From an uncultured Bacilli bacterium (GTDB lineage Bacteria; Bacillota_I; Bacilli_A; RF39; UBA660), in assembly GCA_947626535.1 (NCBI GenBank), contig CANQSO010000005.1, positions 1 to 43,193 on the forward strand: 43,193 nt of DNA. The letters run 5' to 3'. Below are positions 29,293 to 38,667 of the stretch, piece by piece. A model generated the notes under the pieces. That model searched no databases. It had not been told where the DNA came from and saw nothing but the letters and a program-made list of their open reading frames with translations. The stretch's first letter is position 1. Every line of letters begins with the position of its first letter. Made by a program: the position numbers and the translations under genes.

Positions 29293-30180
29293 ATGGAAAA
29301 AGTTAAAACTAAAACTATTATGACTAAATCAGACCAAGGTAATAAATGGTTTGGGATTGATTATCATATGAATTTATATAAAGGTTGTTCTTTTGGATGT
29401 ATTTATTGTAATTCAAGATGTGAATCTTATCATATTAAAAATTTTGATCAAATTAGATGTAAAGAAAATGCTTTAGAAATTTTAGAAGAAGAATTAAAAA
29501 GTAAAGGATATAAAGGTGTTATATCTTTTGGAACATTATCTGACCCTTATAATTTAGAAGAAGAAAATTTAAAATTAACTAGAGGTGCTTTAGAATTAAT
29601 TTTAAAGTATGGTTTTGGGGTATCTATTGATACGAAAAGTGATTTAATCTTAAGGGATATTGATTTACTTAAAGCTATATCTGAACGTAATAGTGTTATT
29701 ATTAAAATATCGATTACTACTCATGATGATGCTCTAGCTAAAAAAATTGAACCTAAAGTTATATCTTCTAGTAGACGTTTTGAACTTGTTAAAACTTTAA
29801 ATGAAAATGGTATATATACTGGTATTTTATTACATCCCGTTTTACCTTTTCTAACTGATAATGAAGAAACAATTACTAGTATTATCGAAAAAGGGTATTC
29901 TGCTCACACTAAATTTATTTATACTAAAATGGGCATGACTTTAAGAACTAATCAAAGAGATTATTATTATGCCGCTTTAGATCAATTATATCCAGGTTTA
30001 AAAGAAGATTATATGAGTGTTTATAATAATCGTCATATTTGTAATACCTTGCAATATCGTTATTTAATGGAATTATTTTTAAATAAGTGTAGTGAGTATC
30101 ATATCTTAACTGATATGGATGCCATAATAAGTGATTATAAAAAAGTAATACCTAAAAATGAACAGATAAGTTTATTTTAA
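29293..30180 (+). CDS. SPL-family-like radical SAM protein
   Basis: MNLYKGCSFGCIYCNSRCESY cluster motif, GVISFGTLSDPYNLEE. Confidence 0.85.
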   Translation: MEKVKTKTIMTKSDQGNKWFGIDYHMNLYKGCSFGCIYCNSRCESYHIKNFDQIRCKENALEILEEELKSKGYKGVISFGTLSDPYNLEEENLKLTRGALELILKYGFGVSIDTKSDLILRDIDLLKAISERNSVIIKISITTHDDALAKKIEPKVISSSRRFELVKTLNENGIYTGILLHPVLPFLTDNEETITSIIEKGYSAHTKFIYTKMGMTLRTNQRDYYYAALDQLYPGLKEDYMSVYNNRHICNTLQYRYLMELFLNKCSEYHILTDMDAIISDYKKVIPKNEQISLF

Positions 30181-30249
30181 AAAGTTAGGATATATATTAT
30201 ATTCCAACTTTTTTTTATGGCATAAAATAATTTGAAAGAAGGCGTCTTT

Positions 30250-30606
30250 ATGGAAAGTATTTCTTTAGGCCAAATAGCAGGTATTTTAACTTTTTTAACT
30301 GTCTTAATAGGTGGGATTACAACTATTGTTGCTGTTCTTAAAAAATTTATTTCAAAAATCCTTAAACCAATTGAAAAAAAGATCGATGAGCTACAAGAAA
30401 CTTCTTCTAAAAGTAGAAATAATATTGAATTAGAATTAATTAAAATAATATTAGTTAATTTTGTTAATGATATTGATCAAGGTATAAATAAAACCCAAAT
30501 TCAAAAACAAAATGCTTATGAACTTTATGATCGATATCAAACTTTAGGTGGAAATAGTTATGTTCATGATCGTTGGAAAAAGTTAAAAGATGAAGGTAAA
30601 TTATAA
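30250..30606 (+). CDS. Small membrane-anchored coiled-coil protein, phage/holin-like
   Basis: One TM followed by helical region; YDRYQTLGGNSYVHDRWKKLKDEGKL. Confidence 0.5.
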   Translation: MESISLGQIAGILTFLTVLIGGITTIVAVLKKFISKILKPIEKKIDELQETSSKSRNNIELELIKIILVNFVNDIDQGINKTQIQKQNAYELYDRYQTLGGNSYVHDRWKKLKDEGKL

Positions 30607-30620
30607 ATTATGTCATAAAA

Positions 30621-30647
30621 AAAGCCTCAATTTTGAGGTTATTTTTT
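30621..30647. terminator. Bidirectional terminator between convergent genes
   Basis: AAAGCCTCAATTTTGAGGTTATTTTTT. Confidence 0.65.
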
Positions 30648-31202
30648 ATTTTTTAAAGAATTTATTATGTCATATATTGAAGTAATTATTAAAACTATAC
30701 CAATAATAATTAAGATAGCATTAGCAAATAATATTGTATAAATGCCTAATAAAATTAAAACAATTGCCAAAACTAAATCAACTAAATTAGTTTTAAATTG
30801 TAAGTAAATTATTAACTTATTTAATCCAACAAGTAATAACCAAATACCTGATATTATTTGAATAGCATTACTTAAAATACTAGCAAGTAAAATGGTTAAT
30901 AAACCAATTGCAATTCCAAGAATTCCACTAACTAGAGTTTCATTATTATCTAGATTAAATTGCTTTTTATCTTTAAAATATGTTCCTAATCTAATAATTC
31001 CAAAAGCTGTTACAATTACTCCTAAAATAATAAATATTGTCGTGATAAGTTGATTAGCATTTAAGGTTAAAATAATACCCAATACTAACATAATAATACT
31101 AGAAATTAAATTTAAATTTTTATCTTCTTGTTTTTTTACAACAGTTACTTTCATGACTACCTTCTTTCTAATAATAATATAACACTTAATAATTAAATTC
31201 AC
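30639..31202 (-). CDS. HdeD/DUF308-like multi-TM protein
   Basis: Repeated hydrophobic helices with ISGIWLLLVGLNKLI, LGIYTILFANAILIIIGIVLIITSIYDII. Confidence 0.6.
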   Translation of the reverse strand: MNLIIKCYIIIRKKVVMKVTVVKKQEDKNLNLISSIIMLVLGIILTLNANQLITTIFIILGVIVTAFGIIRLGTYFKDKKQFNLDNNETLVSGILGIAIGLLTILLASILSNAIQIISGIWLLLVGLNKLIIYLQFKTNLVDLVLAIVLILLGIYTILFANAILIIIGIVLIITSIYDIINSLKNKK

Positions 31203-31251
31203 AATATTAAAAAAATTTGTTATAATAGTTCTTAGAATAAGGGTTGAAAAA

Positions 31252-32883
31252 ATGAATAAAAAAGATATATTAAAATTATTTAAAAAATATGGTTTTGATA
31301 GTTCTTCAAAAGAACCTTTTTTATATGAAGAAAAAGATAAGTTAGGAATATACTATACTTTTAAAGATGAAATATATGGTTCTTTAAATCGCATATTTCT
31401 TCCTTTTGATATAGAAAATTGTGAATGGTTTTTAAAAAATTATTATGCTTATCAAAATTCTCATTGTAATCTTATTAAATTAGCTAGTTATAATGATCCT
31501 TATGCTAAACCAGAATTTATTGATAATATAGAACTTTTAGATGAAAATACCGTTATTAACTTCTTTGATGATGAACCTTTTTATCGTAGTGCAAATTTAT
31601 TAATAAAAATTATTAAAGAAAAAATGGATTTATCATTACTAACATATGAAAATGTCAAAAAATTAACTGAAAAATATACAAGAATCAAACAAGAATTAGC
31701 TAATAAAAGAAAATCACCAGAAGAATTAATAAGTGTTTATAATCCTAAACAATTAGAAAACATTAAAATTAAACAAGATAACATAGTTAATGAATTAAAT
31801 AATAAATTAAAAAATTGCCAAACTAAAGAAGAATTAAAAAACATTATTGATGAATTAATTAATTATTTAAAATCTTTAGAATTAGAAGATAGTTTAATTA
31901 ATAATAAATATTTTATGTTAAAAATACCAATTGAAATAGAACAATTTAAAGAAGAAATTAAATTATATGATGAATATAATATTGCTAAATTAAAAAAGAA
32001 AAAGAAATTAGAATTAGAAGAAAAAATAAAAGCTTTAGAATTAAAACATGCTAAAAATAAAGTTATTTCTTTAGCGTCTTTTATGAAAAAAGAAATTCAA
32101 AATATTAATGAAAAATATAATTTAATTAGTGAAATTGATTATAATACCGTAGCGGATTATTTAATTGAATTTGATAATTTAAATTTAAAAAATAGTATTG
32201 ATATAAAAGAAAAACAAGGAATAAAAATTCTTAGAGATTCTTTTAATAAATTAGATGATCAAGATAAAAATAATTTATATTTAATAACTTTTTTTAGTAA
32301 TATTATTGATAGTTATAATCCCTATATAATTAAAGAATATTATAAAACAATTATGAATCCAAATAATGTATTAGCTAAAATAAAGTTATTTAAAGATATA
32401 GATATAAGTTCTTATAAAAATTTTGAATTATCTATAAAAGAATTAATTAATAAAAATAATAATATTATAAAACTAAAAATGCCATGTGATATGTTAATGT
32501 TTTTTGAAGGCAATAAAGTCTTAACTACTAACTTATTAATCGCATCAAGTAAAAAAGCTTGTATGCCAAAATTAGATAGTAATAATCCTTGTATATATAT
32601 TGTTAATTTAAAGAAAAATTCTTTAATTAATTATGTGCCTTCTAAATTAACTATTGATATTACTAATGAAGATAAAATAGTTTTAAAAGAAGGAAATCCA
32701 TTATTTATAATTGATATTAAAAAAAATAATATTTTAAAGACAAATAATGATATAATTAAAGTAGCAAGAATAAAAATATTAGAAAAGAAAACAACTGATA
32801 TTATAACTGTAAGTAAAATAAAAACAGAAAGCATTACTTGTTATAAAAAAATAGAAATAGAAGGGAATGAATATAATGGATAA
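31252..32883 (+). CDS. Uncharacterised large coiled-coil protein
   Basis: Long ORF, lysine/asparagine-rich, no recognised domain. Confidence 0.55.
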   Translation: MNKKDILKLFKKYGFDSSSKEPFLYEEKDKLGIYYTFKDEIYGSLNRIFLPFDIENCEWFLKNYYAYQNSHCNLIKLASYNDPYAKPEFIDNIELLDENTVINFFDDEPFYRSANLLIKIIKEKMDLSLLTYENVKKLTEKYTRIKQELANKRKSPEELISVYNPKQLENIKIKQDNIVNELNNKLKNCQTKEELKNIIDELINYLKSLELEDSLINNKYFMLKIPIEIEQFKEEIKLYDEYNIAKLKKKKKLELEEKIKALELKHAKNKVISLASFMKKEIQNINEKYNLISEIDYNTVADYLIEFDNLNLKNSIDIKEKQGIKILRDSFNKLDDQDKNNLYLITFFSNIIDSYNPYIIKEYYKTIMNPNNVLAKIKLFKDIDISSYKNFELSIKELINKNNNIIKLKMPCDMLMFFEGNKVLTTNLLIASSKKACMPKLDSNNPCIYIVNLKKNSLINYVPSKLTIDITNEDKIVLKEGNPLFIIDIKKNNILKTNNDIIKVARIKILEKKTTDIITVSKIKTESITCYKKIEIEGNEYNG

Positions 32884-33499
32884 ATATTTAAATGAAATTA
32901 GAAGTTATTTAACCGTACTTGATCAAGAAACTGTTAATAAAGAATTAGAAAATATTAAAAATGTTATTAGTGAAAGATTAAATAATGGTGAAAGTTTTGA
33001 AAAATTAAATTTAATAAACGCTAAAGAACAAGCAATTTTAATATTGAAAAGTTATAATATTAATCCTGATGTAGTAGTTAAAAAGAAAAAGGGTTTAAAA
33101 AATAAATTTAATGAAATAATAGAAGCTTTTAATGGTTTATTAAATATAATGGGTAATAATGATTTAAAAGCTAATTTAAAAATAATTTTTGATATTATTT
33201 TATTATTAATATTTGTAAGTTTAGTAAAAATACCTTTTATAGCTATTAGAAATGTTGGAGAATCATTATTACAAAATATTAATTTTCCATTGGGATATGA
33301 TATATGGGGTTTTGCCATTGAAGCAGTATATATAATTATAGCAATTATGATTATTATTAATGTTTTTCCAAAATGGTTTAAAAATTTAAAACCTAGTCCA
33401 AAAAAACAAATTGTTAAAAAAGAAGTTCCAATAGAAACTAAAAAAATGGGTAATGATTTAGAATCTATTTCTTTAACTGATAATAAAGATAATAAATAG
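32867..33499 (+). CDS. HAAS/DUF1700-like membrane protein
   Basis: N-terminal MDKYLNEIRSYLTVLDQETVNKELENIKNVISERLNNGESFE plus two TMs. Confidence 0.5.
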   Translation: MNIMDKYLNEIRSYLTVLDQETVNKELENIKNVISERLNNGESFEKLNLINAKEQAILILKSYNINPDVVVKKKKGLKNKFNEIIEAFNGLLNIMGNNDLKANLKIIFDIILLLIFVSLVKIPFIAIRNVGESLLQNINFPLGYDIWGFAIEAVYIIIAIMIIINVFPKWFKNLKPSPKKQIVKKEVPIETKKMGNDLESISLTDNKDNK

Positions 33500-33504
33500 A
33501 ACTT

Positions 33505-34923
33505 GTGGGAAGGAGAAAAAGATTGCATAATATTTATAAAATAGGTGATAGTATGAAATTAGGAAAGTATGAAGATAAAGATAAGAAAAAGAGAAAAATA
33601 ATTTTAATAAGTATAAGCATCATAGTAATAATTGGTATATCATTCTTATTAATTAAAACCTTTGCTATTTTTACCGAGAGTGTAGAATTTCCCCTAATGA
33701 ACGGTAAAGTAGATTACTATGGTAATAGTGACTTTTATTTTGTCTTTTATAAGGGAGATAAAGAACTAGATGAAATGCCAAAGAAAGATAATAAAGAAAA
33801 TTTAGTATTTGAACATGGCGAATGTGATAATGGAGCAAGTATTGAATGGGATTATGATAATTGGGAGCCTTTTATAGGGAATTTAGATGTTGGCAAAACT
33901 AGATGTGAATTATTTTTTGATGAAAACTTTGCTACTAAGTTTATAAAATGTGGAAATAGTGAAAAAGATGCTGTAACATGTTTTAAAGAAAATGCTTCAG
34001 TTGATAGTATAAATTTAGCAAGTGATAATACTGATGATAATAATATAAGATATATTGGAGCTAACCCAAATAATTATATAGATATAGGTGATAGAGATAG
34101 TGATGGGAAACCAATATTATGGCGAATAATTGGGGTTATGAATAATGTAGTAAATTTAGATAACGATGAACAACAAGAAAGTTTAATAAAAATAATCAGA
34201 GCAGATAGCATAGGTTCATATAGTTGGGATAGTAGTGATTCTAAATCAAATGGTGGTTATGGAATAAATGAGTGGAGCCAAGCTGATGCTATGAAATTGA
34301 TAAACAAAAAAGATACCTATTTAGATGAACCGGAAATAGGAGGAAGTTTGTATTGGAATAGAGAAGCTGGAAAATGTTATTCTGGACCAACAAATAGCAA
34401 TAGTGATTGTAGTTTTACAACAAATGGTTTAAGTGAAAATGTAAAAGATAAATTGGTTAAAGTAAGATGGAATACTGGAGCAGCTAAATATGATGAGATT
34501 AGAAATATGTATAATATGGAACGAGGAAGCGCTACAGGAAGAGAATGCCCTGGTGGGAATTATTGTACAGATACCGTTGAAAGAACCACAACTTGGGATG
34601 GTTATTTAACTTTAATGTATCCATCCGATTATGGTTATGCTGTAGGTGGTGATAAAAGAGAAACATGCTTAACCGATAATTATTCTGTTAAAGGTTGTTT
34701 TGATAATGACTGGCTTTTTGATAGTACTTCTGCTCAATGGACATTAACGCCAGAAAACAATGCTTCATCAGCTGGAAAAGCATTTAAAATAACTAATCAA
34801 GGAGGTAGGGATACATCTTTTACTAACAGTCTTGGTGCCATTCGCCCAGTTGGTTATTTGAAATCAAATTTTAAAATTACTGATGGGGATGGAACATCAG
34901 ATAATCCCTATAAATTATCATAA
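33505..34923 (+). CDS. Membrane-anchored surface protein, C-type-lectin/DUF6273-like C-terminal region (paralog 1)
   Basis: N-terminal TM; LWRIIGVMNN, GGSLYWNREAGKCY, VRWNTG, TLMYPSDYGYAVGG, WTLTPENN...GAIRPVGYLKSN. Confidence 0.6.
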   Translation: MGRRKRLHNIYKIGDSMKLGKYEDKDKKKRKIILISISIIVIIGISFLLIKTFAIFTESVEFPLMNGKVDYYGNSDFYFVFYKGDKELDEMPKKDNKENLVFEHGECDNGASIEWDYDNWEPFIGNLDVGKTRCELFFDENFATKFIKCGNSEKDAVTCFKENASVDSINLASDNTDDNNIRYIGANPNNYIDIGDRDSDGKPILWRIIGVMNNVVNLDNDEQQESLIKIIRADSIGSYSWDSSDSKSNGGYGINEWSQADAMKLINKKDTYLDEPEIGGSLYWNREAGKCYSGPTNSNSDCSFTTNGLSENVKDKLVKVRWNTGAAKYDEIRNMYNMERGSATGRECPGGNYCTDTVERTTTWDGYLTLMYPSDYGYAVGGDKRETCLTDNYSVKGCFDNDWLFDSTSAQWTLTPENNASSAGKAFKITNQGGRDTSFTNSLGAIRPVGYLKSNFKITDGDGTSDNPYKLS

Positions 34924-34939
34924 GAAAGTGTGGTAAATA

Positions 34940-36694
34940 ATGAGAAAAATAAAAATAATATTAATTAGTTCAATACTGTTAACAATTAGTTTAATGTATA
35001 TAACTATTACAAATCAAAATCAACAAGAAGGAAGTTACCAAATTTCTTATTACATGGGTAATCAAAAGCTAAATAATATGCCGAAGAAAGATGGAATTGC
35101 AAAATTTGACCATGGGGAATGTGATAATGATGCAAGTATTGAATGGGATATTAATAGATGGGGACCAATTGTTAAAAACTTAAGTAAAAATAGGACAAAA
35201 TGTAGTATATATTTTATCAGTAATTTCTCAGATGAATTAGTAAAATGTTCTAATAATGGAACAGATTTGACAACATGTATGAAAGATAATGCTAAATTAG
35301 ACGAAATTAACTTAGCTTTAGATGATACTAACAATCAAAATTTAAGATACATTGGAGCAACTCCAAATAATTATATTGATATTGGTGATAAATATAATGA
35401 AGACATAAATGAATATACATTTAAATATAATAATTCAACTCAAATAGTGCATACAACACTTGAAAATTGTGAAAATGATTTAAGTTATAATGTTGAAAAC
35501 GCAGTAGAAAATGCCAAATGTCAAGAAATTAGAAGCGGTGACTATTGCTTTGATTATACTGAAGTATCTACGGGTTTAAAAAAGAGTTTTTGTGTTTATA
35601 ATGAAAGTATATGTATTCAACAAAAACAAAGCTATAGTTTAAATAGTTTATATAGTGATATAAGCGAATGTTCAAAGAAAAGTCAAGAATATGTATATAG
35701 AGTTTATAATTCTGAAGTTTTGTCAATGACCTTTAATACAGAAGAAGCATGCAATAGTGCTTTATCAAATACATCATTCCAAACTAATTATTATAAAGTT
35801 TTATCTGGATGTGAAACAGAAAACATTCATTCAAAAGGAGAACCAATACTATGGCGAATAATAGGAGTAATGAATAACATAGCTAATTTAGATAATGGCG
35901 GGCAACAAGAAAGTTTAGTAAAAATAATAAGAGCAGATAGTATAGGAAAATATAGTTGGGATAGTAGTGCATCAGGAATAAACTATGGCAATGGAGTAAA
36001 CGAATGGAGCGAGGCAGACTTAATGAAACTATTAAATCCAAATACAGTATATAGTGGAACCCCAACAATCGGAGGAAGTTTGTATTGGAATAGAGAAAGC
36101 GGTAGTTGTTATGATGATGAATATGATGTAAACACAACATGTAACTTTACAAGTATTGGATTAAGTGAAGAAGCAAAGAACAAGATAGCCAAAGTAAGAT
36201 GGAATACAGGGACGTTTGCAACTTATAATGAAAGTGACTGGACAGCAAAAGCAACATATGAAGCAGAAAGAGGAAGTCATAATGGCAAAGAGCAATGTAC
36301 AAGTAATGGTGGAGGAGATTATTGTAATGACAACGTACCAAGAACAACAACATGGGAAGGATATATAGGATTAATGTATCCAAGTGATTATGGATATGCA
36401 GTAGGAGGAAGTGTTAGAGAGACATGTTTAGGAAAAAGTATGCATAATTATAATAGTGATAGTTGTAACACAAATGATTGGTTAAACCCAAGTAGTAACA
36501 TGTGGACAATGACACCATCGCCGGATTCTTCTTATGCTAACTTTGTGTTCCGTGTGCGTTCGTATGGCTATGTCTACAACTACGATGCGTTCTCTGCGAA
36601 TGGGGTTCAGCCAGTCGCTTATCTAAAACCATCTGTTAAAATTACTAGTGGAACAGGTTTAATTGGTTCACCATTTCTTGCCACTTTAGATTAA
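34940..36694 (+). CDS. Surface protein paralog 2, C-type-lectin/DUF6273-like, with a variable-looking C-terminal patch
   Basis: Same core as paralog 1; WTMTPSPDSSYANFVFRVRSYGYVYNYDAFSANGVQPVAYLKPSVKI. Confidence 0.6.
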   Translation: MRKIKIILISSILLTISLMYITITNQNQQEGSYQISYYMGNQKLNNMPKKDGIAKFDHGECDNDASIEWDINRWGPIVKNLSKNRTKCSIYFISNFSDELVKCSNNGTDLTTCMKDNAKLDEINLALDDTNNQNLRYIGATPNNYIDIGDKYNEDINEYTFKYNNSTQIVHTTLENCENDLSYNVENAVENAKCQEIRSGDYCFDYTEVSTGLKKSFCVYNESICIQQKQSYSLNSLYSDISECSKKSQEYVYRVYNSEVLSMTFNTEEACNSALSNTSFQTNYYKVLSGCETENIHSKGEPILWRIIGVMNNIANLDNGGQQESLVKIIRADSIGKYSWDSSASGINYGNGVNEWSEADLMKLLNPNTVYSGTPTIGGSLYWNRESGSCYDDEYDVNTTCNFTSIGLSEEAKNKIAKVRWNTGTFATYNESDWTAKATYEAERGSHNGKEQCTSNGGGDYCNDNVPRTTTWEGYIGLMYPSDYGYAVGGSVRETCLGKSMHNYNSDSCNTNDWLNPSSNMWTMTPSPDSSYANFVFRVRSYGYVYNYDAFSANGVQPVAYLKPSVKITSGTGLIGSPFLATLD

Positions 36695-36727
36695 CTGGAA
36701 TTTTTAGACAAAACTTTCCAGTTTTTG
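36693..36727 (+). terminator. Rho-independent terminator
   Basis: AACTGGAA (36693-36700) / TTCCAGTT (36716-36723) followed by TTT run. Confidence 0.65.
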
Positions 36728-36787
36728 TTGCAAAATTAGTAAAATTGTTGTAATATCTTGAGAGTATTCTTAAGGGGATGTTTTATT

Positions 36788-38590
36788 ATGGAAAAAATTA
36801 TTAATATTGCTGTTGTTGCCCATGTTGATGCTGGTAAATCAACTTTAGTTGATGCTTTACTTAATCAAAATGGAGCATTTTCGGCTCATGAAGAAGTAGT
36901 TGATTGTGTAATGGATAGTGATGCTATTGAAAAAGAAAGAGGTATTACTATTTATTCTAAAAATTGTTCAATTAAATACAAAGATTATAAAATAAATATT
37001 GTTGATACTCCCGGTCATGCTGATTTTTCAAGTGAAGTAGAAAGAGTTATTAGAACTGTTGATACAGTTGTTTTAATTGTTGACTCTGCTGAAGGTCCAA
37101 TGCCTCAAACAAGATTTGTTTTAAAGAAAGCTTTAGAACAAAATTTAAAACCAATTTTATTTATTAATAAAATTGATAAAAAAGATGCTAGACCTACTGA
37201 AGTAGTTGATATGACTTTTAATTTATTTATGGAACTAAATGCTAGTGATGAACAACTTGATTTTCCAATTATTTATGGAATTGCCAAAGAAGGTAAATGT
37301 TCTTTAGATCCAGAACATTTAGAAGACAATATTACTCCTTTATTAGAGACTATACTAAGTCAAGTAGAACCGTATAAGGGTGATGAAACCGAACCCTTGC
37401 AAATGCAGGTAAGTAATCTTGATTATGATAATTTTTTAGGTAGATTAGGGATTGGTCGTGTAAGTAAAGGAACTATTAAAAATGGGGAAACTGTTAGTGT
37501 TATAGATAATGAAGGTAAAATATCTAGTTTTAAAATTAGTAAATTATTTGTTACTGAAGGTATTAAGCGTGTTGAAAAACCTATTGCGTATTTTGGCGAC
37601 ATTGTTACTTTTGCTGGATGTCCTACCATATCTATTGGTGATACGGTTTGTGAAAAGGACCATGTTGAAGCAATGCCTCCTATTATGATTGAACGTCCAA
37701 CTTTATCAATGAATTTTTTAGTTAATAATAGTCCTTTTGCTGGTAAGAGTGGTAAGTTTTTAACTACTAGACATTTAAAAGAAAGATTAGAAAGAGAACT
37801 TGAAACTAATGTTGGTTTACTTGTTGAGCCTTTACCTGATGCTGATGGTTATAAGGTAAGTGGTCGAGGCGAACTTCATTTATCTATTTTACTTGAGAAT
37901 ATGCGTCGGGAAGGTTATGAACTTTCTGTTTCTAAGCCTGAGGTTTTATATGAAGAAATTGATGGAGTTAAGTGTGAACCTTTTGAAAGAGTTATTATTA
38001 ATTGTCCTAGTGAATATCAAGGAACCGTTATTAATGATTTACAAGAACGTAAAGCTAGTTTAGAAGTTGTAAGTACTACTGATGAAGGCTATTCTCATTT
38101 AGAGTTTTTAGCTCCGACTCGTGGTTTAATTGGTTATCGCTCATCTTTTATAACTAATACTAAGGGTGAAGGAATAATGGTTCGAAGTTTTGATTCTTAT
38201 AAACCTTATGTTGGTTTTATTGAAAGAAGAAAAAATGGGGTTTTAGTTTCTATGGAAACTGGTAAAGCTTTAGGCTACTCATTATTTAATTTACAAGAAC
38301 GCGGGACTTTAATTATTGAACCGGCTACTGATGTATATGTTGGTATGATTATTGGTATTCATAATCGCGATAATGATTTAGATGTTAATCCATGTAAAAA
38401 TAAAAATCTTACTAATACCAGAGCTAGTGGTAGTGATGAAGCTATTAACTTAACTAAACCTCGTAAATTTACTTTAGAAGAAGCTTTAGAATTTATTGAA
38501 GATGATGAATATGTTGAAGTAACTCCTAGTGATATTCGCCTTCGTAAAGCTATATTAGATCCAAAAGAAAGATTTAGAAGTAACCGCTAA
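36788..38590 (+). CDS. typA: Translational GTPase TypA/BipA
   Basis: AVVAHVDAGKSTLVDALL, ERGITIYSKN, IVDTPGHADFSSEVERV, APTRGLIGYRSSF. Confidence 0.96.
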   Translation: MEKIINIAVVAHVDAGKSTLVDALLNQNGAFSAHEEVVDCVMDSDAIEKERGITIYSKNCSIKYKDYKINIVDTPGHADFSSEVERVIRTVDTVVLIVDSAEGPMPQTRFVLKKALEQNLKPILFINKIDKKDARPTEVVDMTFNLFMELNASDEQLDFPIIYGIAKEGKCSLDPEHLEDNITPLLETILSQVEPYKGDETEPLQMQVSNLDYDNFLGRLGIGRVSKGTIKNGETVSVIDNEGKISSFKISKLFVTEGIKRVEKPIAYFGDIVTFAGCPTISIGDTVCEKDHVEAMPPIMIERPTLSMNFLVNNSPFAGKSGKFLTTRHLKERLERELETNVGLLVEPLPDADGYKVSGRGELHLSILLENMRREGYELSVSKPEVLYEEIDGVKCEPFERVIINCPSEYQGTVINDLQERKASLEVVSTTDEGYSHLEFLAPTRGLIGYRSSFITNTKGEGIMVRSFDSYKPYVGFIERRKNGVLVSMETGKALGYSLFNLQERGTLIIEPATDVYVGMIIGIHNRDNDLDVNPCKNKNLTNTRASGSDEAINLTKPRKFTLEEALEFIEDDEYVEVTPSDIRLRKAILDPKERFRSNR

Positions 38591-38667
38591 ATCTTTTTAT
38601 TTTAATATTTTCCAAAAGCTGATATATTTCTTAAAGTATTCTCATTTAAATCTTTTTGATCTCTTTA

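Noticed and set aside
33052-33528. 158-aa minus-strand ORF
   Set aside because: Antisense shadow of the well-supported plus-strand gene 32867-33499
35883-36383. Two minus-strand ORFs antisense to surface paralog 2
   Set aside because: Low-complexity Leu/Tyr/His shadows of the coding strand with no start context
33505-36694. Complete DGR within the window
   Set aside because: No reverse transcriptase ORF or template repeat visible; only the candidate variable region is reported
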